DNA of 64,000 bases from NCBI RefSeq assembly GCF_001625305.1, contig NW_017803379.1, positions 983,601 through 1,047,600 on the forward strand, read 5' to 3'. The notes under the pieces were generated by a model. It ran no database searches. It was not told the origin of the DNA and saw nothing but the letters and a program-made list of their open reading frames with translations. Origin of the DNA: Branchiostoma belcheri. Taxonomy: Eukaryota; Chordata; Leptocardii; Amphioxiformes; Branchiostomatidae. Made by a program: the position numbers and the translations under genes. Below, one piece after another: positions 1 through 11,289 of the stretch; the stretch's first letter is position 1, and every line of letters begins with the position of its first letter.

Positions 1-239
1 AAGTGAGGCATGAGAAAGTTCTGAAGATCTAAGTCAGAAATTTGTAGCATGTTTGCACTCATGTGACCGGGACCGTCACGGTTTTTTGTGTCGCCATATT
101 GGTTGGTTAACAAAACTCAGCACAACACACAACAGAACAGTGTCTTATAGTTGCGTAACTTGTCCTTTTAATCTTCTTAGACTTTTCATCTTACACATGT
201 ACAAAATAAATGAACAAGACTAATGTTTGGATTCTTCAG

Positions 240-3200
240 TTACTTCAGCCAGTTCCGATACTGCGGGTTCGCCCCGCGCGTGCGCAGATGCACACCCAAC
301 ACGGACGGCTTCTCAACTTTCGAGAACCTGCTGGCGAACTTCGTCCTGCGCATGTCCGTTTGGGTGGTCGCCATAGTAACCTGCGTGGGCAACACGAGCG
401 TGATGATCGGACGGTCGATCATGAAGCACGAGAACAAAGTTCACTCTCTCTTCATCAGGAATCTGTGTGGTATGGTATCTCCTATCATTTAGCCAATGCA
501 TGGCAAAAAAATTGGAATATTTTCGAACACAAGAGAGCGATCCCACTCAATTTTCAAACAGACCTCAGGACTTATTCAGGAAAACTGACCTGGTTGCACA
601 AGACACGTGAAAATGGGCCAAAGGTCAAAGAGGGTGGAAAGTTGTATCGTCCCCCGTCCAATAGCTCAACTTTCTCCATACTGTTACATGTATGTACCAG
701 CACAGTTGAACTTGCATGCTAGAATGTTAAAGAGTCAAGATATCTTTATTGAGCTATCGCAGTGAAAATATCACTGAATTGCAGTCAATTTACAGACAAT
801 TTGTTTTAAAAACGCTCACAAAGACATGTAATATTGCACATAATTCTGAATCCTTTGGTTAAGAATACTTGTTTGCAGGGAAGTATATTACTGCTCGTGT
901 GACTAAGATCTTTTAGATACAGCATAAAAACGTTTAAAAAATGTACACACAATATTTGGAGTTATTCAGTTCCTCATGGTTAAAAGTTTTTTTTTGTTGA
1001 AGGGCAAATAGTCTTTTTGAATGTGAATAGCTGAAAAACATTTTGGTTCACTTATAGGTACTTTTAAACCGTTGTCTTCCAGCCTCTGATCTGATCATGG
1101 GCATATATTTGCTCGTGATTGGAAGTAAAGACTTCATGTACCGCAACGCCTACAACAAGTACTCGCAGCAATGGAAGGAGAGTCTGGGCTGCCAGATCAC
1201 CGGGTTCCTGGGCATGCTGTCCGCCGAGGTGACGGTGCTGCTGCTGACCTACATGTCCGTGGAGAGGTTCCTGTGCGTGGTGTTCCCGTACCGGGACAGC
1301 CGGCCGAACGTCGGGCAGGCGGTGGGGATCCTGGTCGTCATCTGGCTCAGCGGCGTGGCGCTGTCCCTGGTGCCGGTGATGTCGCCGGGCTACTTCGGCA
1401 ACTTCTACGGCAGCAACGGCGTGTGCTTCCCGCTGCACCTGCACGAGCCGCACGGCGCCGGCTGGGAGTACAGCGCCTTCGTGTTCATGGGCCTCAACTT
1501 CGTGTCGATGATCGTGATCCTGTGCGCCTACACCGGGATGTTCATCTCCATCCAGCGCACGCGGCGGTCCATCGGCTCGCCGCTCTCCCTGCTCAGCGAC
1601 ATGTCCTTCTCCAAGAGGTTCTTCTTCATCGTGCTGACGGACTCGCTGGTCTGGCTGCCCATCACCGTCATCAAGTTCGCCGCACTGCTGGGGCTGCCGA
1701 TCTCAGGTGACAAATCTGCCTTTAAAACATCTACGTTTAACTAGAAAAACATGCCTCAAAAACAGTTACTCAAGCAACTGGATATGATTTGGGAAGCTGC
1801 CTGAGTAAACTGTTTGGCGTATCTTATTACCTGGATGTCTAACCTTCACCAAGTTACTTTTGCCTATCTCTGTAAAACAATAACATCTTAACTTATTACC
1901 CAATAGGCCACAATGACGTGATTTAATGAGTAGCATTTCTTGGAAACTCCAACACTGATGCGAGCATCAGCAAACAAAATATGAAAAGAAGATGCCCAAT
2001 TTGCAACATCTCAGCGATGACTAATGTTATATAAGGATAATGGCACACCATGGAGGTATAAAAACACAAACATGCCCATCAAACGGCTCCCCTGGCGCCC
2101 AGATTTATATTGCACCATCGATCAATGTTTGGTCGACGAAGGTTACACATCCAGGTGATGAGATACACAAGGACAATATTGTTACTCAAGCAACTGGATA
2201 GATTTTGAAAAGCTATACCAGACGTTTCAAGTAGTATCCAATACTTTTTATTTAATTCTACAGGTTCCATGTACGCCTGGATCGTGATCTTCATCCTGCC
2301 GATTAACAGCGCCATCAACCCCATCCTGTACTCCCTCACCACACGGACCTTCACCAACATGCTCGGCAACCTGGTGGAGAAGAGCCCGTGCTGCGCCAGG
2401 AAAACCAAGTCTGGGAGACTGCGGCAACACAAGGACGAAGGTAAGCGTCTTGTGATACCTGTTGATAGGTTACGGGATGATGTTCTTTCTTTTCCCATTG
2501 TTCCCATTTTTAGACAATTGAGAGCTCTACAATCACGGAACATAAAAAAAATGAACTAAACGTGTTGCAGGTCTCCAGCTTACACAGCATAATAATTATA
2601 AGTTTCACATAAATTCACAAAAGTTTGAAATGTCATCATCTCCTGTTAGCTTCCTGCTGTCCTACATTTGTGATGCTGTTCTTAATACGTCTGCTACGTG
2701 CATGAAGGTTACTCATCCAGGAATGTAAAATACATAGATTTTGATGAATCTGTACATCTGGATTGATAGAAGGCTTTATTAGACTATCGACCAGCATCCG
2801 GTGATAATTATATCAGTGAAAGAAAAGGTCGATGGAAAGATTGGAAGTCGATGGAAAGATTGTCTGAATCTTGCCTTGCAGTTGTAAATAAGCCAAATGC
2901 GAACGTAAAAGGATCTAACTGAAAATGACATTTTGCCATTAAACACTGTGATTCATATTTTCCCCATCGCCACCATCATCAATCACATATAAATACGACG
3001 TCCGTTGAGACTTGCGTGTAAGGCCACACCAAGTAAATTTTATGGATGACGTCCGCGCGCGCATTGATTTTGGCCTGTTCCTAGAAAAAAACACAAGAAA
3101 TTCCGCTTCCTGTAACTATGACCAAAGAGTGACGACAGTGCCACAATGTTATGCTTGGTTTCTTCAGGCCTGCAAAAATGTGATGAAAGAAACACGACAG

Positions 3201-4628
3201 GACGACAACTGCTGTTCCACCTGATTTATTACTGTTTTGACGATGAATAAAAGACTTCTTGCTTGTTACATTGTGTCACGGTGACACCTTATTCAATCTG
3301 TGTACTAACATTTGTCGTCTCTTGGTATATTTCTAATCTAGACATCTTGTTTTTTAGGGCTCTTCTTGTTTTTTTTTCGCCCTCTCGCATTAGATTTAGG
3401 GTCTCCAAAGGACGTCATCCATACAATTTACTTGGTGTGGCCTAACACCAATTCTATCTTTTTTCCCAGCCTTTTCCGGTGCCACATACACAACTGGCGT
3501 GACGTCTGTTCTTCGACCGGTGAAATGTTTCAAAGGTAAGAAAATAAATATAAAAGATTGACAACTCGTATCACCGCTATGATCAGTGACTGTCGGTGGA
3601 AAGTCTCGGAGATGTGGCCGGTTGTATACGACAAATATTTTCTTGTTTGACACCAGCGACCATTACAATATGTTCACATTGGAATCCAATTTCCTGCTCC
3701 GCTGGACACATGAGTTTGTGTCTCGCGGAATTCCAGGGGAGGAGCAGATATTGACTTTGACCTGAAGTTTTCCGGTCACACAAAACACATTCATCAATAC
3801 TGTTAGCAGCGAGTTGGTGACTTGAATCACAGGGTGCCGAACTAATTTCTACTCTTTTTCCAAACCAGAGCCCATCAAATACATAGTACCCCCTGCGACC
3901 AAGGTTATATTGCACCCACAAGTAATTCACACATCCAAGGAGGTTTTAAAGTTTGAACCTCCTCGACACATCTCATCATTTTGAAAAGAAAAATTGGCGA
4001 CATATTGATAAATAATCTTAATTTAGTAATTACTGTGTATGTACATCTCAGGTATAGCGAGATAATCAGCAAAGCGTATCAAAATTTATCACAATGAATC
4101 TTATCGCGTAGTATCTGACATGTTTTTAATATTCCCGACTTTTAATAACTAGACATGGTGACGGCACACTCAAGTTATATCAACTTATTTTATGCCGCTA
4201 CCAACGCAGAGGACGAATACAGGACAATACAATACTCATTTTCACTTGAGTTAAGTGAGGAAAGTCGTATAAAGTGCCTTTCCCAAGGGCACAAGATCGG
4301 TGGCATCTTGGTTCCGAGTCGAGCACGCTGCCGCTACGCCACACGAACTCACATTTGTAAAGGTTAGAGTTGTAGTTCTTCTTCACAATGCAAAAGGAAA
4401 GACTGACAAGAGATTTTCTTCATTTCAGTGAAACGGTCGTCGGAAACGGAGTTCTCGATGTCCGCCGTGTCGACGCCGACCTACTCCGAGAGCAACACGA
4501 CCAAAGCGTTCGTCAGCACCATAGAGACCCCTGACGTCATACACAGAAGCTCCACTCTCAACAGCGTGCCGGAAATACCCTCGCTGGAAATCTCCGGAAT
4601 AGATTCCGAGACTCCTCTTGTTACCTAA
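240..4628 (+). CDS. Relaxin-family-receptor-like GPCR (LGR type C), 3' part
   Basis: Seven-transmembrane receptor of the RXFP/LGR class, expected at the plasma membrane to couple a relaxin- or insulin-like peptide to G proteins. Exons by phase and GT-AG sites: 240-469, 1083-1706, 2264-2440, 3470-3535 and 4429-4628, giving 431 residues to the TAA. Seen: the pre-TM1 hinge YCGFAPRVRRC and FENLLA, both typical of RXFP; MGIYLLVIG in TM2; the disulfide cysteines in LGCQ and GVCFPLH; ERF in place of DRY after TM3; RFFFIVLTD before TM6 with VWLP instead of CWxP; and the TM7 motif INSAINPILY. The tail is Ser/Thr-rich. The small fourth exon (22 codons) keeps phase 1 on both sides. The LDLa and leucine-rich-repeat exons must lie left of the window. 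Family assignment is strong; which RXFP subtype it matches is not determined. Confidence 0.9.
3022..3442. mobile_element. 421-bp TIR element (Harbinger-like MITE)
   Basis: Inverted repeats of 33 bp at 3022-3054 and 3410-3442 differ at one base. They begin GGCCACACCAAG and are flanked on both sides by TAA (3019-3021 and 3443-3445), a 3-bp target duplication of the TWA type used by PIF/Harbinger elements. There is no transposase reading frame, so the element is non-autonomous. It lies in an intron of the receptor gene, 27 bp before the acceptor of the 3470-3535 exon. The superfamily call rests on TSD size and sequence only. Confidence 0.8.
4273..4343 (-). repeat. tRNA-derived SINE-like fragment
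   Basis: Read on the minus strand, 4343-4332 gives TGGCGTAGCGGC, which differs from the Pol III A-box consensus TRGCNNAGYNGG at about one position, followed by a tRNA-like stretch. I see no clean B box, so this is a decayed fragment within the last intron of the receptor gene. It is not an intact tRNA gene. Confidence 0.4.
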
Positions 4629-4693
4629 ACATGAGACAAAGGGTTGTCCTAGGTTTTTAGCTATGTATTTAATATGTCATTCATCTTGTATGG

Positions 4694-4699
4694 AATAAA
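4694..4699 (+). terminator. Polyadenylation signal of the receptor gene
   Basis: AATAAA lies 66 bases after the receptor stop codon, so the 3'UTR could be under 100 bases. A second AATAAA at 5683-5688 could serve a longer transcript form. Confidence 0.55.
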
Positions 4700-7600
4700 G
4701 ATGATTTTAACCCCCCTGGAGAAGTTTTAGGGGAGTTACGTTTTCTCTCTGTGATGAATCATTACAGTTCGTGAAGTATTAAAAGCGGTATAAACTACTT
4801 ATCTGTTTATCCAAGGTCGAAAATGGCATGCGTTGTATTAAGTTCAGGTTGAGACTGTGTTTTTCAACACGATGGAAGTGGCACGTATTGGATCTGTTAC
4901 ATTTTTAAACTAATTTGATCAATGATATAACGTACTTGATTAATTTGACATGTTATACAATGTGATTAACCAGGCCAGTTGCATTTGCCTGTGAAAAGTT
5001 GTACAAATTAAAAGACACAGTCTAATTACCTTTTGGGATGTCAGTCACAACGAACTTGAATATGTGTACAGTATACATTGTATATACACGGAGTTCTGTG
5101 TACAGTTCGTATAACCCCGTAATGTTTTAAAGGTACGAAGTGTATTGGGACCATGATGCATAATGAGTAACTGAGTGCCATATGTTTGTAACCACTATAC
5201 AACGTGCCAATTCAACATTCTCCACAGTAATGTCTATTGTATATACGTATACTGTAGTAACCTGTTAGATATGGGAGTTAATGATATTTGTAAGAGACAT
5301 AGAATTATTACACCAAAGTTAAGACGGGTGAGACCAAGAATCCAAATGAACATACCTTGATATAGGACAGAATTGTTGGCGGTTTTATTAACAATTCAAA
5401 CCATCAGACCAACACCTTTTGCGTGTACAGGAAGGAAGAAATATTGAATCTTATGCTTGATATACTTTCCAGGAATGATGTCTCTGTATCTGTAAAAAGA
5501 TGGACCAAGTCTACGTGATATATATGAAATGAAGGCCTTAAACCGGTATGTTCACGGGATAAAAGATTTAATTCAGAGGCTGCCAAGGTCACCTTGATGT
5601 CTTTAATCTGTACAGTAATGTGTCTGTGTGTACTCACTACCAATAATCAAGCCTCATTCATGTGTCAAGTTCTTAACTTGACAATAAAGATTTCTGCCAA
5701 CCCCGGAGTGTTAGAGTCGTAAACCGTTTCTTGACTGCTTCGTATTTTCAACCTGATGTTTATCCTTGCGGTAAGAATGTAAATCACTGCAATAGTAGGC
5801 GCAGTTTAGTGTATAAGGCAGTCCTTCGTTGAACGGGTAGAGGCCGCTTTTGATCCATGCACTTCACGTAATACCACATCTACCTGCCCGTTTCTGTCAC
5901 AAGTTGAGGAAACGGTTTCTAACATAAACTAACTTAAACAGAAACTAGGAAAACGTTACGAATTGCCATCTGCATTCAGATTAGGCCTAATTACTGCTTT
6001 TATAATACTTTATTTATTTGCATGTTCATGCCCATGGGGCTAAATGCATACATCAGAAAGTGATGTTACATGTACATCATTCTGAGTAACATGATACATA
6101 AGATACAAGAATAACAGAATAACAGAATGACGTAACGTCTTAACAACTACTAGTCAGAGAATAAACTAAACTAAGCCTTAAGGATTTCTTCTCTCTTTTT
6201 AAAGCAATTGGAGATAAACTCACAAAGTTTTTCTATTGTATGGTCATTACTGGTGGACATGAGATGACTGAATACCTCTTTCTTTGTTCTACCTTATAAT
6301 ATTATAATATCGATGACAAACTTCTCTAAAAGAAGATAAAAGCAGTTACATCGTCTACATAACAAGCAAAAATGACACAAACACATTACAGGGTATCATT
6401 TATTTGTATAAATGCTGCATATCAGGCTTGTAGAAAGTACTTACAGCTGACTGTACACGTGTGTACGTCAGTAAGTCCCATCTTAACAACCGTACATACA
6501 TGTATACACATCCTAGTCCATCCGTGACATTCCAAACCGATTGTTCTGAAACTTGCTAAAATCCTGGAAGTTCATTACAAGGAACATAACATCACCATAT
6601 TTGACCAACATTTCAGTGCAAATACATAAGTTCTGAAAAATTAAATCATTTAATGTTCACATTTGATAGCGCCTTTCTTTATTACAGAATAGGTCTGCGT
6701 ATATGCTACAACAAAAAAAGATTTTACATTTATTAAACATCTGAAACAAGAGAATTTCTTAATCATTGCACAACAATCTGATTGCTTAGCAAAAGAATAT
6801 AAAAGAAAATTTCCACCTGAAGCTATGCGAAATTCATTGAAGTATTAGTTAGTACAATGTACAAGCATTTTTGGCCCAAAGTATAGATTAATACAGAAAT
6901 GGCACTGTCTTTCTAACCACTGCTTGGTCGCAGTCAGCCTTCAATTTGAAGCAAATATGAAAAGTCATCATTATCATATTTGACACACTATCAATAAGCC
7001 TTGCTAAATTTTGACTAAGTCAGAGGTATCTGTAGACTCGAAGATGTCTCCTTTGCTAGTATATAACAACTTTGCTAGTATATAACAACAAATTTTTTAA
7101 TACCAAACAGGGACAGACCAAAACATTCCTCTTCCAGAGCCCCTGTTCTGAAGCTTGCGACAATAAGCCATTGTTTCCTCATTGTGTATACAGTTCCCAT
7201 TTCTATGGGAATTCATGACTTACACCAATGTTTGCTTGTCCATTATTAGCTATGTACAACTAAGCCTGAATGTTTTGATTCATGTTTTGGGTGGCAATCT
7301 ATACAAGAGCTTCAAGGGAAATGCTTGCTGTTGGGATTACTAGCAGAGTTGGGGTTTTATACAACAAGGGTTGCTATAGTGTTAAGTGTGCATCCACACT
7401 ACCAGGCCATGCCGTCCCTAGAACTTGTATGCCTGACAATGGAGGGAATGTAACTATTGACTTACATATCCAGTGACTGATACATGTATGTAGTTGACAT
7501 TAAATTAGGCCTATGGTTCCATTTTACAGCAACACATAACATTAATTCCCCAGTGCAAATTAAAAGCAATCACAATTCCAGTGATTTACTCCACTCCTCA

Positions 7601-9137
7601 GATGTAGCCAAAATCATGCAGCCTAGTTTTTTCCTTCCTGCATAAAAGTAATTGCGGCGGCATGGCCTGACAGCCTGTAATGTTCATTAGTACTGGCTAT
7701 ACAGGTTCATGTACAGGGATCTACAGTGTTACCTGGATCGTACCTAATTTTGTGACATCTTGCTTGGTTCAGAGGCGAACGGCCTCTAGGTCAGATTTAT
7801 ACTATTAGGTGTTCAAACTAGGGAAAAATTTGTGAAATTTGCTGGTGCAGCATGGCAATGTTCAACCGAGAAAGAAGCACCAAGTATTGGAGAAAACTTT
7901 CTGGTGTATGTTACAATGGAATTCATTAATATGTATTACACAGGAATAAATGAATGTCAAGTACACACTCTAGTATGATTACTCTACAGGCAATCCAGTA
8001 TGAACTTACACAAGTTAAGTCTGCCTACGTAGACTACATCTGATTCAAACTAAGTATGGTACCTTATGATTGCTTGTGATCATGAAGCAGCTGCTCTTGA
8101 ACAGAAATGCCCTTATGTACAATTAAGTCTGTTACACATCTTCTTTTTGCTTACTCAAAATATTGCTTTATATGAACTTCAAATGGACAGGAATTCCTTA
8201 ACAAGACACTACAACTGAAAGCATTGATAGAAGATACAACATAACTGTCACATTATATTGCCTTGCTACCTGGACCTCTGCTGTTTTCTTGCTGCTAGTC
8301 ATGAGGTTGAAGCAAAAGTTGCCATTTACAATACAAAATGCTTTGACATGAGCATGTTGTTTATTGCTATTCAATTGAAAAAGCCTTGCAACACATGGGA
8401 TTTGCTACAGTACTTGTGAAATGCTACCAATTGTTCTATGATACCATTTATTTATCAAACATTGCAAACTAAGCATATGATTGTCTGCACATCTTCTATA
8501 ATATGATGCTGAATCCAACTATTGAAATACGAAATGTACAGCAACAAATTGAATGCTGTAGGACAACATAAAATGCTCAAATACTGAATATTGACAAAAA
8601 TGGAAACAAGTATTGCTCATAGAAATTCTATACATATACAATGCATGGAACCAGCATGCTCACATGATACAGAAATCATTGATTCATCATAAAAACACAT
8701 TCTGTAACTGACTGCAACTATTCTATTCTACAGAAAGAAACATTGCTTTCTGCCAGCTTGAAAATTAATTATGATTATTCAGCATTTTGAATTATTTTGG
8801 AAAAGCAGTCTGCAAGAATTTGGAGGAAGTGCCAAGTTCTTTGCTAAGTATTTTACACTGATTTTAGAATTAGCCCGTATAAACACTCAGAGGGCCCAGC
8901 CTGGGTTGAAACAAGATAGCAAAGCAGAGTTCTTTTGCCATGAGCTGACAAACAATGAGAATTCTGTACAGGAGGGGAGGGGGGCATCTTGTGGGTCAGC
9001 TGTATGTTTCAACATCTGCACCAAGTAGATAGCCAGTCAAAGTTTTGTCAGATCAAAGGTAGCATAAAACATGTGCCCCCCTCCCACAATCTCACCACTA
9101 CTTCTCTACATGTATTGTTGTGACGACTCTTTTGTCT
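4700..9137. other. Intergenic/3'UTR region between tail-to-tail genes
   Basis: No exon-like open frame with splice sites was found. The DNA is AT-rich. Several minus-strand AATAAA hexamers (TTTATT on plus at 6399-6404 and 6678-6683, for example) could end a long ARAP 3'UTR. A 19-base direct repeat of TTTGCTAGTATATAACAAC lies around 7051-7089. Nothing else could be identified. Confidence 0.5.
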
Positions 9138-9206
9138 TCAACTCTTGTCCAAGGATAGATTCCTGAACTTCTTCAGGAAAGACCTTGACTTGGTAGGGGC
9201 ACCAGA
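9138..9206 (-). CDS. Alternative last coding exon of the ARAP gene
   Basis: After an acceptor (TTTTTTCCAG) the minus strand reads 22 codons and a TGA, ending in a basic, serine-rich tail (KSRSFLKKFRNLSLDKS). The exon starts in phase 0, the same phase in which the exon at 10499-10437 ends, so it could replace the 9639-9535 last exon. The default last exon has its own stop, so the two cannot both be translated. Existence of the alternative form is inferred from the splice site, phase and a plausible peptide only. Confidence 0.5.
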   Translation of the reverse strand, partial: SGAPTKSRSFLKKFRNLSLDKS

Positions 9207-9534
9207 CTGGAAAAAATGAAGAAGGAAACAAATTATCAACTAGAGTAAATGAATATGTTTAATTGTTATTGCCAATTTGAGATTCTGTTTTTGAATGAGG
9301 CAATTTCCTTTTTTTTCATTTTGTAATATCTTTGATTTGGCTGAAAACAGTACATGTACAGCAAAATGATTCCCAGAAAAACATGTTCAAACCATATCTG
9401 GAAAAAAATTCCAATCCTAGGAATACATGCCCAAACCATACATGGAGGAAAAAATCCAATGCATGCATCCATTCTTCGTCTTTGATTATGACACATGCTT
9501 ACTGATTGGCTGTTGCTAAATTCACTGTGATTGG

Positions 9535-11289
9535 CTAGCAGCTGGATTCTCTAAGAGTTGGGTCAATCCTCCTCTGAATGGAGAGTTTCTTCATAAGCTC
9601 TGACTGGAAACCTGCCGGTACACCCATAGGGCTGTGTGGCTGGTAGAGAGGACAGAAGAAGAGTAAGAGGGAGGAATGATGATCTTCAGTGATCAACATT
9701 ATACAGTTCAGCAACACACAAACGTTAACAACATCAAAACACACAGAAAAATTAGTCTGGGACAGTTTGCAACTTCATGAAGATATTACATAGATTTTCT
9801 AGTATCAAGCCTCCTTTTTCAAATCATTGCAATGATACTTGTTAGAAATCGAGTAATATTATGACATTTCAACACACACGTTAAGTACAATTGACACATC
9901 CAAGACATCTTTGGCCAGCAGTACACAAAGAAATTTTAAAGCAACTTGACTTCACCAAAGCAGTCATTTGATAGGGAAAGGAGAGAATATTACAACTGCA
10001 CTGCAGTCACAGTATCAAAGAGCATTCTTCAATTAGAAGAGCTGTGCTTCCATTCCATGTTAACCATTGGCAAGTACAGAACCAGACGAGAGAAGATTTC
10101 ACACATACAGGAAGAAGTAGCGACCAGTATTTAGTACTGTAACACAGTCCACCAGCACCCAGCGCCCAACCTACAACCACAGCTGTACTTTCAGCACCCT
10201 GACTAGCTGGGTTTGCACACATGTGACTACGATGCATGTATTGTCTGCCATGCTGTGTGGTTAAACCCGATTGTCCTGGTAAATTTCCATTTGTATGTGT
10301 AATTGTTATCTGGTAATTATGGCATTACACACACACATTCATGTACAAATTCATAGGCCTGACTCTACCAGGTTCTACCAGCCAGCATGACAGCTGTGAC
10401 ATCAGGTTGGAACACCCGACTGTCACTGGTACTTACAGAAGGGGGAGGGTGTCTGCCGCCGGTCCTGGTGGGGTTGATCTGTGTCCCGTATGACTGACTC
10501 TGTGGAGAAAACATCGTCAAGTTAGACAAACCAAGAAAAAAATCTCTCTCATCTCATCTATCCATAAGTCTAATTATTCAACCTTTGGGGCACCACACTG
10601 ATGATCTGACAGCAAGTTTCCCCCACCATTCTAAGTTTACTGCTTTTAGAAGACCCCAAAAGTCCATGGTTAAAAGGCATGGTTATTTCCCATCTTAACC
10701 TTTCACTTACATGTAGTGTTTCCATTCTCTGATATTATCCTCCCATCTTTTTCCATTGCCTACAAATCTTTCTTCCTCCCTCCCTCAACTATTACTATGG
10801 GCCACCACAGACGATCTGACCACAAGTTTCCGCCACCATTCTCATGTTTTCTACTCACATAGTGTTTCCATTCTTTAATATTATCCTCTCATCTTTTCCT
10901 AGACTGCTCCTAGCATGATAACCCGCCCCTATTATGAAACATGCCATACATGTATATGGGAGTAGAGTATAATCAATCCATGCACACCATGCACAAATCA
11001 TGTTATCTGCCTAACCAACACACACCATGCACAAAGCATGTTATCTGCCTAACCAACACACACCATGCACAAAGCATGTTATCTGCCTAACCAACACACA
11101 CCATACACAAAGCATGTTATCTGCCTAACCAACACACACCATGCACAAAGCATGTTATCTGCCTAACCAACACACACCATGCACAAAGCATGTTATCTGA
11201 CTAACCAACGCTTCCTGGGAGTAGCCTGGGGCTGCAGCGTACAGGGCCATGGGAGCCAGGGGGGTGGGGGGCTGTAGACCCTGGGGGTA
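9535..11289 (-). other. ARAP residues 1664-1746: C-terminal tail
   Basis: Exons 11289-11206, 10499-10437 and 9639-9535. Proline-rich and low in charge at first (GLQPPTPLAPMALYAAAPGY), then a basic end (MKKLSIQRRIDPTLRESSC). The donor of the first of these exons (GTTAGT, 11205-11200) lies inside the last copy of a 38-bp tandem repeat. Confidence 0.7.
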
